Source of the DNA: Actinomyces sp.
Lineage (GTDB): Bacteria; Actinomycetota; Actinomycetes; Actinomycetales; Actinomycetaceae
Length of the DNA: 64,000 nt
Direction of reading: 5' to 3'
NCBI RefSeq assembly: GCF_029851875.1
Contig: NZ_JARKVC010000032.1
Location: forward strand, 1-64,000
The notes under the pieces are model-generated. The model was not told where the DNA came from and searched no databases. It was given only the letters and a program-made list of their open reading frames with translations. The position numbers and the translations under genes were made by a program. Positions 8,821-17,795 of this stretch are shown here, one piece after another (position 1 is the first letter of the stretch; each line of letters opens with the position of its first letter).

Positions 8821-9525
8821 TCACACCCTCGGTGGGCACTCCACCGGAACAGAGCCGCACTCCCTCATGCCTGAGGCACTGAGCGACATCGTGTAGCGGT
8901 ACGCCTGGGCACGGGCCTCGGTCATGACGTACCCCTCGCCGTCAACCTGATACTGCACCGAGCACTGCGCGGGCATCGACGGGAGACTCCAGACGACCTC
9001 GCGCCCGTCCGGGCTGAACTCTGGCTTCGGGAGGTTGGGCAGCGCGTGAACCTTGTAGATGGCGGGCGTGGCGCCTGCCGCCGGGCTCTGGAGAGCGTTC
9101 AGAGTGCTCGCCACGACCGGGTGCTCCGTGCGCAGCACGACCGACACGCTCGTCAACGGGATCTGGGTCCCGACAATGACCCGGAAATGAGGGACGTAGA
9201 GGTACAGCGCCTCTCCTGGCTGGGAGCCGTGACCGGAACTCGTCCGCGCCGTCTGCGTCAGCCAGTAGTCCACCGACAGGTCAGAGCAGTCTCCCGTCCC
9301 CACGGGCTCATGCTTGTCCCGCGTGAGCTCGTTCCCCCTGCCGCCACTCAGGATGGTGACCTTGGTGGTCCACTCGAAGAGGCAGGGACTCGCAGCCACC
9401 GCGGGAGCGGCCGAGGCGACAGCTACCACAGGCAGGCTCCACGCAGCACCTCGGACCAGGGCGCGCCTGCTACTCGTGCAAGCACGCCCCCTCCCCTGTC
9501 CGAGCGGGGCGCCCTCGACGCTCAC
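8821..9525 (-). CDS. Tat-exported protein of unknown function (paralogue 1)
   Basis: A 234-aa secreted protein. The N-terminus has SRRALVRGAAW followed by a hydrophobic stretch and AVAASP, a typical Tat signal with a cleavage site near residue 45. The mature part begins PCLFEWTTKVTI and contains KHEPVGTGDCSDLSVDYW, FRVIVGTQIPLTSV and SMPAQCSVQYQV. All three motifs recur in the gene at 11218-11847, so the two are paralogues. No enzymatic motif is recognised. The GTG start at 9525 has AAGGA six bases upstream, and that ribosome site sits across the stop of the preceding Tat-protein gene, so the two form an operon. Confidence 0.8.
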   Translation of the reverse strand: MSVEGAPLGQGRGRACTSSRRALVRGAAWSLPVVAVASAAPAVAASPCLFEWTTKVTILSGGRGNELTRDKHEPVGTGDCSDLSVDYWLTQTARTSSGHGSQPGEALYLYVPHFRVIVGTQIPLTSVSVVLRTEHPVVASTLNALQSPAAGATPAIYKVHALPNLPKPEFSPDGREVVWSLPSMPAQCSVQYQVDGEGYVMTEARAQAYRYTMSLSASGMRECGSVPVECPPRV

Positions 9526-9535
9526 AGTAAATCCT

Positions 9536-10603
9536 TCAGCACGTCGACAGCGGGTTGGAACTGTGCTCGATCACGATCTGTCGCGCAGGGAAGACCTGCT
9601 CAGCGGGGAGAGAGACCGTCTGACCTCCAGAGACCGTGGTCAGCGTGCCGCCCTCGACCCGGATACTCCAGGTCTGAGACACAACCTCCGTGTCAAGCGG
9701 CGCCTCCCAGACAGTCGCAGTATTCACAAGAACCTGATTGAAACGCTGACGGACGGCACGTGCCACAGATTGCGAGGAGACGACGAGGTCTTTGTCGAGA
9801 GTGTGGACGACAGAACCGTTCAACACCTTTCCTTGACGCTGCCAGCTCCAGGAACGACGCATCGGCACTCCAGGATTCTTGATGCGCCACCCGTTTGAAG
9901 TATCATCAGGCTGCTTCACAGTGTCAGAACCAATAGACCCCCATGAGTGAGAGATGTAGTCTCCCGCATCACCGTTACGGCCCTTGACTCGCGCATATTT
10001 CCCTGATGTCCGCGGACCGTAGAGATAGACCCATTTTCCCGTCTGGGTATATTGCTTAATTTCACCGTTCCACTTCTGAGCGATCTCCTCAGAGTTCATC
10101 GTCGCCTCAAGGCTCAGAATAATCTTCGTATCCCGAGACAAGATGGTCTTCCCTTGCAACGGGACACCATTCGCATCTACCGGAGAGCCGATCCACAAAC
10201 CCGAGCCGCCTACTTGAGAGTCACTTTCGGCGCCAGCCTTCGCACCCGATGCAGTACCAAGCGTGCCGTGCGGCGTGAACACTCCGACACCTCGAACGAA
10301 TGCGCTGGCGGTCTGGCACCCATTCTCATTCCAGTTCCAGGTAGGAGTCGTCTGCGGGCCCGCCCAGTTGTAGGTTCGGATCGGAGCATATTCTCGGGCC
10401 GCTTCAGGGCTCTTGAAGTCAAAAATCGGATCCTTGATACCAGGGACATTCACGCCCGCACCCGTGATCGTGAGGAACATATTACCCACGGGCGACACCG
10501 GAGCGCCCGAGACAGCAACCGCGGGAGCCGCTGCGGCCACGGTGATGGCAGGGACAGCCCAGGCGGCACCTTTGACGAGGGTACGTCGGCTCGTTGAGAC
10601 CAT
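9536..10603 (-). CDS. Tat-exported protein of unknown function
   Basis: A 355-aa secreted protein. The ATG at 10603 is chosen because it gives a clean Tat signal (STSRRTLVKGAAWAVPAITV) and is preceded by AGGGAG; the open frame to 10729 adds an unlikely leader. The mature part is rich in Trp, Tyr and Gly (YNWAGPQTTPTWNWNENG, YGPRTSGKYARVKGRNGD) and suggests a beta-rich extracellular domain. Its signal closely matches those of the two neighbouring paralogues, but the mature sequence differs. First gene of the two-gene operon ending at 8821. Confidence 0.78.
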   Translation of the reverse strand: MVSTSRRTLVKGAAWAVPAITVAAAAPAVAVSGAPVSPVGNMFLTITGAGVNVPGIKDPIFDFKSPEAAREYAPIRTYNWAGPQTTPTWNWNENGCQTASAFVRGVGVFTPHGTLGTASGAKAGAESDSQVGGSGLWIGSPVDANGVPLQGKTILSRDTKIILSLEATMNSEEIAQKWNGEIKQYTQTGKWVYLYGPRTSGKYARVKGRNGDAGDYISHSWGSIGSDTVKQPDDTSNGWRIKNPGVPMRRSWSWQRQGKVLNGSVVHTLDKDLVVSSQSVARAVRQRFNQVLVNTATVWEAPLDTEVVSQTWSIRVEGGTLTTVSGGQTVSLPAEQVFPARQIVIEHSSNPLSTC

Positions 10604-10784
10604 GAAGGAAATCACTCCCTGATTCAAGGAGAACACACAGGCATTCTCTGCGTACAAGGCCCCGGCGCGACGGCACCCCACCCGGAACGAGACCTTAGTC
10701 CAGGACGTCATTCTCCGGCGACACGCCATTGCCCACCTAAGAATGGGACCTTCGACTTATCGGCTAGAGAGTACATTTCACCCA

Positions 10785-10793
10785 CCCCCCCCC
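10785..10793. repeat. Nine-cytosine tract
   Basis: Homopolymer about 180 bp upstream of the 10603 start, in the probable promoter region of the Tat-protein operon. Such tracts slip during replication. Confidence 0.8.
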
Positions 10794-11134
10794 GCAACCT
10801 ATAAACAATGACTTATGTCACATATATGAATAGCCTGGCAGTCCCAGACTCACGCTCGCAGGTACCAGCACCGCGCCACAGCGACTATCGCCGCAGCCTT
10901 CCGCACCCCCTCCAACGCCACGTCCTGCCCCCAACCATCATCGCGACAACAGCAACGAGCACGGGGTCCACCAATCCGAGGCTGGCACCAATCCACTCAA
11001 CGCTGTATCGCCCAGACCAGAAGATCCCTTATCTCTCCGTCGCCCGGGCACTGACAGCCAGCCAAACACTACCCGCCCCCTTGAAATAGCTGCTGACGTG
11101 AGCAGAAATCCTTTCTACGGCGCAGGAAACACCG

Positions 11135-11144
11135 CCCCCCCCCC
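11135..11144. repeat. Ten-cytosine tract
   Basis: Homopolymer about 75 bp beyond the stop of the minus-strand gene ending at 11218. On the minus strand, an AAGGATTT motif near 11110 resembles the ribosome-site region of the gene starting at 9525, which may mark a lost paralogue start; this is weak. Confidence 0.75.
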
Positions 11145-11217
11145 GGACGAGATGAGCCCGACCACCGCCGGAGAGGCCCGCCTCGCGAGTCACGAGACTC
11201 TCGTCGAGGTCCAAGAC

Positions 11218-11847
11218 TCAGGAACCCGCACACGCGTGAGGCCGGTCACCACAGGCCTTCACACCTGTCACCCGAAGGTCACCTTGCTGAAGCACCGTGG
11301 ACACCTCTGGCGCTGAGAGCACAAGCGGAGTACCCGCGATCTCGTACTGCACCGAGCTTTGGGCCGGCATGTCCCCGATCTCCCAGGTGATGACACGCCT
11401 CTCCACGACCGGAGGCCCGGCAGATACGAGGTGTTCCCTATAGATATCTGGCACCGCTGCCTGAGCCGGAGAGGTCGGCCCGTTCACGGTCGAGGCGTCG
11501 AAGACGAAGGGCCCAGGGTCTTCGAGAGAGAAGACTGCACGCACATCCTTAATCTCAAGCTGCGTCCCTACAATGACGCGATACCACGGGGTCACCGTGA
11601 CCGTGCCATCAGGGTTGTCGACCGGGCGATACCAATAGTCCACCGACACGTCAGAGCAGTCGCCTTGACCAGCTGGCTCATGCTTCTGGCGCACGATGCA
11701 GCCGGCCTGAATGGTGACTCTTGTCCGCCACTCAAAAGAGCACGGACTACCAGCCAGGGCAGGTGCGGCGGCTGCGACAGCCGGGACAGACCAAGCAGCA
11801 CCACGAACAATGCCGCGACGCCCGAGGGTTACGGAACGTACGTTCAT
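11218..11847 (-). CDS. Tat-exported protein of unknown function (paralogue 2)
   Basis: A 209-aa secreted protein. The ATG at 11847 is chosen because LGRRGIVRGAAWSVPAVAAAAPALAGSP then forms a complete Tat signal; the frame extends to 11988 without one. The mature part shares PCSFEWRTRVTI, KHEPAGQGDCSDVSVDYW, YRVIVGTQLEI and DMPAQSSVQYEI with the gene at 8821-9525. Paired cysteines near both ends suggest disulfides outside the cell. Function unknown. Confidence 0.78.
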   Translation of the reverse strand: MNVRSVTLGRRGIVRGAAWSVPAVAAAAPALAGSPCSFEWRTRVTIQAGCIVRQKHEPAGQGDCSDVSVDYWYRPVDNPDGTVTVTPWYRVIVGTQLEIKDVRAVFSLEDPGPFVFDASTVNGPTSPAQAAVPDIYREHLVSAGPPVVERRVITWEIGDMPAQSSVQYEIAGTPLVLSAPEVSTVLQQGDLRVTGVKACGDRPHACAGS

Positions 11848-12327
11848 AGAAACGCCCCTAGGTTCGGGATGGGGAATTGGATTGGGGAATGAGCCGTGAG
11901 CCGATCGCGGGGCTGGCGGTTTCCCGGCACGACAGCCAGGCTCGACCTTAGACCCACAAGCGTTGTCCGGAATACGGGGAAAGCGCACCGATACTCAGCT
12001 CAGCGGAGGACCTTTGGCCCCAATCAGGCTAGCACGACTAACCTCACATGTCAGGCAAGACCTATAACTTCCATTCATCATCCAGGGGCCTCAGCTCGCC
12101 CCGAGGCTCACCAGTCGTCCGCCACCCCATCAGGCCAGCCAGCGACGCCTCCACCGTCACCTCCGACGTCCACTACCTGGGCACCTTCGCAAGGCGTCTG
12201 TCCTGCCCCTGGCGGAGTTCTCCAGCTCCGCCCAGGACGACACCCCTATCCGGGGCGCGGTCCTCACGCTCTCCCGGCTAGACATGCGCCTCACCTACCG
12301 CGAGGGGGCCGCCCCGGCCCACGCTTA
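11848..12327. other. Gap with a possible gene remnant
   Basis: About 480 bp with no intact gene. On the plus strand the last 110 bp (about 12200-12328) reads as a plausible C-terminus, LPLAEFSSSAQDDTPIRGAV followed by LTLSRLDMRLTYREG and a TAA at 12326. The stop abuts the 33-bp hairpin, as expected of a gene end. Upstream the coding signal is lost. I do not recognise the family. Confidence 0.35.
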
Positions 12328-12396
12328 ACGGACAACCTTGCCGTCAGTCGGACAACCAGGGTTCCTGGTTGTCCGACTGACGGCAAGGTTGTCCGT
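12328..12396. terminator. Perfect 33-bp hairpin, likely bidirectional terminator
   Basis: Two 33-nt arms (12328-12360 and 12364-12396) are exact reverse complements with a GTT loop. Each arm contains CGGACAACC twice. It lies between the possible plus-strand gene remnant and the end of the minus-strand nuclease gene (stop at 12425). There is no T-run. Confidence 0.65.
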
Positions 12397-12424
12397 CTGA
12401 GGTTCTCAGCAGGCAGGGCGAGGC

Positions 12425-15349
12425 TCAGCGGGCCACGCGTCGGCGGCTGGCCAGGACCGTCCCGAGGCCCGCGAGCGCGAGGGCGAGAACCACACCACCC
12501 AGGCCGACGCCGGTGCGCGCCAGGGAACGCTTGCGGCTCACCGTGGTGCCGGTGCCACCGATGTCCGACGCCGTTGCTGTCTCTCCGCCCGGTGCCGTCG
12601 TGCTGGTGGGGACGCCGGTTCCCGGCGCCTCGCCCTCCACGGGCTCCTCACCGCTAGCCGGCCCCTCCTCGTCAGGCGCGGCACAGGCCTGACCGTCCTC
12701 GCCCACGAGTCGGAGCCCCACCTTGACCGGGTCGTGGTCCGAGGACCGGTAGGCGTCAGCCGCATAGAGCTCCGCGACGTTGTAGCCGGCCCGGGAGTAC
12801 TCGTAGGCCACCGACTCATCAGCGTTGACGTCCCACACCTTCGCCCCGGCAACCATCGCCGCAGCGGCCTCGTTGACGAGCACGTGGTCCAGCGACCCGA
12901 TACGGCCGCTGAACTGGTAGGTGTGCCCCACGTCGGCTACGACCTCGTCGATGAGGGCGAACCCGGCCGCCTTCATCGCCCTGACGGGGTCCTCCCGGGA
13001 GTATGAGTTGAAGTCGCCCAGGAGGAGGACCGGCCGGTCCGCCCACTGCGCGTTCACCCATGCCGTCAGCGCCGTCGCCTGAGCCACGCGCGCCGCATTC
13101 GACGCCCCCTGGCCATCGCCGGTGTCCGCGTTGCCGACACCCGAACCTGATCCCTTGGACTTGAAGTGGTTGACCACGGCCACGAAGGACCGCGCCTTCA
13201 CCTCCTGACCACCCACCTGGCAGGTGCCCACGCCCTGCGTCGGCGCGAACTCCTGGGCCAGTGGCTGGCGCGCGATCCCGGTGAAGGCAGGGTCGTCAAG
13301 GATGACCGACTCACCCACCGGCGTCACGAGTGACGGCTGGTAGATGAAGGCCGTGCGGATGACGTCCTCGTCTGAGGCCTGCGGGCGCGAGGCCGGCGAG
13401 GGCACGTAGGCCCACTTCGTGCCACCCGCCGCAGCATTGAGGGCGGCGACGAGCGCGGCCAGCGAGGCATCACGGTCGTGGCCGAACTTCGCCGCGTTCT
13501 CGATCTCCTCCAGGCCGACCACGGAGGAGCCCAGCTCGTTGATCGCGGCGACGATCTTGGCCTGCTGCTGCTCAAAGGCCGCGGTGGAGTAGGCACCGCG
13601 CACCTGGCACCCGTTGGCGGTGACCTTGTTGCCCTGCCGGTCGGTGTAGGCCCTGCACCCCGCCTCGTCCTGGCCGAGGTCGGTGAAGTAGTTGAGCACG
13701 TTGAAAGAGGTCACCGTCACCGCCCCCTCGACCGTGGGGGCCGGCGCGCGCGAGCTGCGCCAGCTGATCGGCGAGCCCTCAAGCCCCGTTACCTGGGTCA
13801 GCGGCTGCAGGCGCCAGCGGATAGCCTCCTTCGCCCCGTCCTTGCGCTGGTCGAGGATGACGTCGGCGGTGAAGGTGACCGCGTCCCCAGCGCGCAGCGA
13901 CGTGCTGGCCGTCAGGTAGGGCAGCGCGGAGGCCTTCGCCTCGGCCGAGCTCATGTAGTTCCACGTGGAACCGTCATCGAGGTCAATCTCCTTGAGCAGG
14001 TTGGCGGCCTCGTAGTCCTTGGCCGCCTGCCCAGGAGCGACGACGTCGGTCGCCTGGTACAGCGGCTCGTCGCCAGCGGCCAGCCCGACGCGGCCATACT
14101 GGTTCGTCGCGTAGTTGCTGGTCACGGTCCAGGCGCCGGTCGGCCGCAGCAGCATGCCCTCATAGGCCTCCTTCGCCTCGTCAGTCGCCAGCCAGGCCGT
14201 GTCCGGGACCTCGACGGCGGACACCGGCGCGCAGTCGGCGATCGTGGTGGTCCGGGTGACCTTGCTCAGCTGGGTCAGGCCGTTGTACTCACCGGCCGTC
14301 CCCGTCACCTCGACGCACTGGCCTGCCGTGAGCGTCGAGGCACCTGCGCCGTCGTAGACGAACAGGCCCTGCGAGGCCGCGGCCTCCCGCTCCTGCGCCC
14401 TGTCTGCGCTCACGGTGCCTCCGCCGCTGCCTGGGGTCTGGATGTAGTAGCCCCTGATGCCACCGGTGGGGTAGACCGCGGTGACGACGCCGCGGGTCGT
14501 GACCACCTGACCGGCCAGGGGCGTGAGGCTGCCAGCGCCCTGGATCTGGGCGATGGCGGTCACAGTCCCCTCCTGCCCAGGACCGCTCGGGCTGCTACCA
14601 GGGTCCGACGGCGTAGCCGGCCCCTCGCCGTCAGGGTCGCTGCCGCCCGTCTCGCCGCCGGAGCCTCCTGGTGCGATGCCGTCAACCGCACCCGGGGTCG
14701 GAGCAGCAGGCGTAAAGTCCGCGGCGTTGTCATTGGTGTCCGTGGTGCCGGCGCGCTGGTAGGACTGCGCCACCTCGCCCTGAGGGACCACGGCGCCCTC
14801 GAAGGTCAGCGAGCTGCCCCAGCCCACGAGGTCAAGGACCTCAGGGTCACTCGTCATGGAGCCGATGGTGAAGGTGTGCCTCGCGCTTCCGCGCACGAGG
14901 GCGAAGACACCACCCTTGGCACCGGGGTTGGTGGCCGCGCAGGTGGCGTCCGCACTGAGCGTCTGCCCGGCATCGCCGTTGCTCCTGCCGACGGCGACGA
15001 CGAAGGAGGAGCCGGCCCTGACCGTCCCACTCAGTGCACAGGTGCCGGAGGCGGGGCCCGGCGCGCTCTGCTTGGGCGAGCGGTACTGCAGGCTCAGGCC
15101 ATCCAGCGCGAGGTCGGCTCCGGTCGGGTTGGTGAGCTCGACGAACTTGTCCTGGTAGGAGGCACCGGCCGAGCCCCCGCTGGTGTAGACCTCGGAGATG
15201 ACCAGGCCGGAGCCGTCCGGGGCGGCGTGAGCCGTGGCAGGCAGCGTCAGACCGGTGCCAGCCAGGGCGAGCACACTGACAGCCAGCGCTCCGGCCCAGG
15301 GCCGCGACCGCCGTCGCCCAGCACGTGGATGCGCAGACAGACAGAACAT
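12425..15349 (-). CDS. Wall-anchored extracellular nuclease, ExeM/NucH family
   Basis: A 974-aa secreted nuclease. A basic N-terminus and hydrophobic stretch to about residue 42 (PATAHAAPDG) form the signal peptide. A lamin-tail-like domain follows (VISEVYTSGGSAGASYQDKF), then an acidic Ser/Gly/Pro linker, an OB-like region (QVVTTRGVVTAVYPTGGIRG) and an endonuclease/exonuclease/phosphatase domain with SFNVLNYFTD, VGLEEIENAA, LLGDFNSY and a C-terminal SSDHDPVKVG. The end has a sorting signal: LARTG, a hydrophobic helix and RRRVAR. LARTG departs from LPXTG but fits the arrangement. It should degrade extracellular DNA at the cell surface. Confidence 0.9.
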   Translation of the reverse strand: MFCLSAHPRAGRRRSRPWAGALAVSVLALAGTGLTLPATAHAAPDGSGLVISEVYTSGGSAGASYQDKFVELTNPTGADLALDGLSLQYRSPKQSAPGPASGTCALSGTVRAGSSFVVAVGRSNGDAGQTLSADATCAATNPGAKGGVFALVRGSARHTFTIGSMTSDPEVLDLVGWGSSLTFEGAVVPQGEVAQSYQRAGTTDTNDNAADFTPAAPTPGAVDGIAPGGSGGETGGSDPDGEGPATPSDPGSSPSGPGQEGTVTAIAQIQGAGSLTPLAGQVVTTRGVVTAVYPTGGIRGYYIQTPGSGGGTVSADRAQEREAAASQGLFVYDGAGASTLTAGQCVEVTGTAGEYNGLTQLSKVTRTTTIADCAPVSAVEVPDTAWLATDEAKEAYEGMLLRPTGAWTVTSNYATNQYGRVGLAAGDEPLYQATDVVAPGQAAKDYEAANLLKEIDLDDGSTWNYMSSAEAKASALPYLTASTSLRAGDAVTFTADVILDQRKDGAKEAIRWRLQPLTQVTGLEGSPISWRSSRAPAPTVEGAVTVTSFNVLNYFTDLGQDEAGCRAYTDRQGNKVTANGCQVRGAYSTAAFEQQQAKIVAAINELGSSVVGLEEIENAAKFGHDRDASLAALVAALNAAAGGTKWAYVPSPASRPQASDEDVIRTAFIYQPSLVTPVGESVILDDPAFTGIARQPLAQEFAPTQGVGTCQVGGQEVKARSFVAVVNHFKSKGSGSGVGNADTGDGQGASNAARVAQATALTAWVNAQWADRPVLLLGDFNSYSREDPVRAMKAAGFALIDEVVADVGHTYQFSGRIGSLDHVLVNEAAAAMVAGAKVWDVNADESVAYEYSRAGYNVAELYAADAYRSSDHDPVKVGLRLVGEDGQACAAPDEEGPASGEEPVEGEAPGTGVPTSTTAPGGETATASDIGGTGTTVSRKRSLARTGVGLGGVVLALALAGLGTVLASRRRVAR

Positions 15350-15647
15350 GACAGGGGCTCCTCACAGGGACGTCAGGGGTCAGGACGGCGCGGGGCGCCG
15401 ACGGACGCGCGGACCTTGCGTGCCCGTGCACACCACGGTACCGGGGAAAGATGAACGGCGGAGGGCCGGGAAGCATCGGTTTCATCAGCACTTCCTGCCT
15501 GGCTGTGTCCATGCGGATGTGCGCCAGAAGTCCCTTGCCCAGCCCGGAGCACTGCACGCCGGCAGCCTGATCGCGATAGCCTTCGCGTGTCTGTCGTGCC
15601 CACCGGCGAGCTCGTCGCCAGTCGCATCGTGAGAAGAAGGTCGGCCC

Positions 15648-16091
15648 ATGCCCCAGAACCTGCCCCCCACACCACCGCGCGAGGCATCCCAGCCCACGCT
15701 CGGCGAGCTCGTCGCCCGCATCTCAGAGAACGTCTCTGGCCTGATCAAGGGCGAGATCGACCTGGCCAAGGCCAAGGGCAGGCGCATGGCCATCAGGATG
15801 GGCACGGGCATCGGCCTGCTCGCCGTCGCCGGCGTCCTGGCCCTGTACGCGCTGGGACTCCTGCTGGACGCCGCCGCTCACGGTATCGCCGTCGCCCTGC
15901 CCCTGTGGGCGGGATACCTCATCGTTGCCGTCGTCATCCTCGTCATCGTCGCCGTCCTCGCCCTCATCGGGGTCAGGAAGCTGCAGGCCGGGGCCCAGGA
16001 CGTCCCGGCCCCGCAGGCCGGTCTCAAGGAGGACCTTGAGACCGCCAAGACCGCCGTCCAGGCAGGTCTGAAGAAGGGAGAGGCCCAGTGA
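15648..16091 (+). CDS. Phage-holin-like membrane protein (holin_3_6 family)
   Basis: A 147-aa protein. An amphipathic N-terminal part (LGELVARISENVSGLIKGEI) precedes two membrane segments (LLAVAGVLALYALGLLL and WAGYLIVAVVILVIVAVLAL). This matches the actinobacterial family annotated as putative Actinobacterial Holin-X. Despite the name it is chromosomal and not in a prophage here. AGAAGG precedes the ATG. It heads a three-gene operon with two DUF3618 proteins; the next start overlaps its end (GTGA). Confidence 0.85.
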   Translation: MPQNLPPTPPREASQPTLGELVARISENVSGLIKGEIDLAKAKGRRMAIRMGTGIGLLAVAGVLALYALGLLLDAAAHGIAVALPLWAGYLIVAVVILVIVAVLALIGVRKLQAGAQDVPAPQAGLKEDLETAKTAVQAGLKKGEAQ

Positions 16092-16519
16092 CCGCCCAGA
16101 ATCCCGCTGCTGCACCCACGCCTCTCACCGTGGAGGAGATCGAGGCACGCCTGGCCGAACGCCGTCGCAGGCTCTCCCACGACCTGGAGGACCTTGGCTT
16201 CCGCCTGGCTCCTACCTCGCTCAAGACCCGGGCACGTCACGCCACCGACGAGGCGAGGGTGCGGGTGCGCGCCGGCCTGACCGAGCTCAGGGACCGTGCA
16301 CAGGATGCTGCCGATGCCGCCCGGGAGAAGGCTGAGGACGTCGTCGACGACCTCGGCCCCGCCGACCAGCCGGGTGCAGCCAGCCCGGCTGACCGTGCCC
16401 GACGTCTGCTGGATGACGCCGCCGACGGCGACCCGCGCTCGCTGGTGATCGTCACCGGTGCCGCCCTCGCCCTGGCCGGCCTGAGCCTGTACGCCGTCGT
16501 CAAGGCGCTGCGCTCATGA
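16088..16519 (+). CDS. DUF3618-like membrane protein
   Basis: A 143-aa protein with the N-terminal motif VEEIEARLAERRRRLSHDLE, an Ala/Asp-rich helical middle that may form a coiled coil, and one C-terminal membrane segment (LVIVTGAALALAGLSLYAVV). GTG start overlapping the previous stop. Function is not known for this family; these operons are often linked to the envelope. Confidence 0.8.
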   Translation: MTAQNPAAAPTPLTVEEIEARLAERRRRLSHDLEDLGFRLAPTSLKTRARHATDEARVRVRAGLTELRDRAQDAADAAREKAEDVVDDLGPADQPGAASPADRARRLLDDAADGDPRSLVIVTGAALALAGLSLYAVVKALRS

Positions 16520-16860
16520 GCAGCCCTGAGCGGACTGCGCGCGCGAGGACGCCCGAGGAGATCGAGGCGCGCCTGGCCGCTCAGCGTGCCGACCTCGCTG
16601 CGAGCGTGGACGCGCTGGCCGACCGTGTCTCCCCCAGCGCGCAGGTACGCGAGGCTGCCCAGGAGGTCAAGACCAACGCCCGCGAGCTCGGACAGTCACT
16701 GCGAGACCTCGGCTCCGACCTGCGCGAGCACGCCACCCGGACCGTGTCTCAGGCGTGCGAGGGCGAGCCAGAGGCTCTCAAGGCCCTGGCGGTCGCCGGC
16801 GGGGCCCTGGTGGCGGCCGCGGCGGTGGGGATCACGATCGCACGACGCGGTGCCCGCTAG
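16516..16860 (+). CDS. DUF3618 domain protein
   Basis: A 114-aa protein with the DUF3618 signature PEEIEARLAAQRADLAASVD, a helical segment and a C-terminal membrane helix (LAVAGGALVAAAAVGITIA). The ATG overlaps the previous stop (ATGA). It is similar in layout to the gene before it and the two are probably an old duplication. Confidence 0.85.
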   Translation: MSSPERTARARTPEEIEARLAAQRADLAASVDALADRVSPSAQVREAAQEVKTNARELGQSLRDLGSDLREHATRTVSQACEGEPEALKALAVAGGALVAAAAVGITIARRGAR

Positions 16861-17057
16861 GCGGGAAGCCGTCCGTGCGGTAGGTCCGGACCGCTCACCG
16901 CATGACGGCGCATGGCTGACGTGGTTGGAACCACGTAGGCCACGAATGACTCCGAATGGTGTTCACCTATCGGTCCGTTGTAGGCTCGGCCTACGACACA
17001 TTTGCCCAAGTGAAGCGCGCCCAGCGCGCCCAGAGATTGTTGGAGGGGGTCGAGCCT

Positions 17058-17282
17058 ATGGGGCGCGGCCGTCAGAAGGCCAAGGCGACCAAGGTCGCCC
17101 GTAAGCTCAAGTACTTCAGCCCGGAGACCGACTACGCGGCGCTCGAGCGTGAGCTCGTCAGTGCGTCCAGCGGTGCGGAGACCGGCGACGACGAGGTCGA
17201 CTACGAGGAGCTGGCCTCCAAGTACAACGTCGACGACGATGAGGACGACTGGGGCACGAGCCCTGCCGGCGCAGGCAAGTAG
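17058..17282 (+). CDS. DUF3073 domain protein
   Basis: A 74-aa protein. The ATG at 17058 is preceded by GGAGGGGG and gives the family N-terminus MGRGRQKAKATKVARKLKY; an in-frame extension back to 16956 is not credible. A basic N-terminal half is followed by a very acidic C-terminus. The family is widespread in actinobacteria with no assigned function. Confidence 0.92.
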   Translation: MGRGRQKAKATKVARKLKYFSPETDYAALERELVSASSGAETGDDEVDYEELASKYNVDDDEDDWGTSPAGAGK

Positions 17283-17300
17283 CGTCTCTTCCTCAATGCC

Positions 17301-17344
17301 GTACGAAAGGGTCCACCAGGCTGACCTGGTGGACCCTTTCGTAC
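17301..17344 (+). terminator. Terminator of the DUF3073 gene
   Basis: Perfect 20-bp inverted repeat (arms 17301-17320 and 17325-17344, loop CTGA), 18 bp after the stop codon. Confidence 0.85.
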
Positions 17345-17795
17345 GATGATCTGCTTCTTCGCCTATTCGTCCGTTTGCTGTCGCTGGAGTTCGGATTCGG
17401 GGCAGGGGTCGTTGGTCTGAAGCATGGCCCGCGTCAAAAGGCACTCGGTTACGTCCTTGATGACAACGCGATACTGCCCTGTATACCAGGGCGCGATGAT
17501 GAGTCAGGACACTAAAAACCAGTATGGCGACGACGTCGGTGTTAGCACTGAGCGGTCCCGTCAGACTGCCGACGGTAGCCACGTTGTAATCCCGATCAGC
17601 TCTCCGCGTACCCTACTCGGCTACGTGTCCTGGATACGGGCACTGGCATCCACGGGCGGCGGTAAGCCGACACCCGGTACAAACCGATGCAATAACCAGA
17701 TTAGTCAGCACCTTCAACGACTAGCAACTCACCAACACAGACTGTCGCATAAGCCTACTACCTAGGCAACCTTTGAACGAAATGTGCCGCGGCGG
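17345..17795. other. Gene-free gap at the edge of an AT-richer insert
   Basis: 450 bp between convergent genes. A 113-codon plus-strand frame (17424-17765) has no domain, no ribosome site and unusual composition, so I do not call it. Base composition drops in GC from about here to 22.5 kb. Confidence 0.5.

Larger units (their letters stand above)
10604..11217. other. Gene-free gap with two poly-C tracts
   Basis: 614 bp between two minus-strand Tat-protein genes. No credible gene. It is locally AT-richer near 10740-10830 and must hold the promoter of the 10603 gene, though I cannot pick clear -35/-10 boxes. It contains runs of nine C (10785-10793) and ten C (11135-11144). Confidence 0.55.

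Noticed and set aside
13478..15454. 658-codon plus-strand frame opposite the nuclease gene
   Set aside because: Arg/Gly/Val-rich shadow translation without domains; the minus strand encodes a complete nuclease.
15648..16091. Prophage, because of the holin-like protein
   Set aside because: No other phage genes are near; this family is a normal chromosomal envelope protein in actinobacteria.
17424..17765. 113-codon gene in the gap after DUF3073
   Set aside because: No ribosome site, no recognisable domain and poor codon use for this genome.
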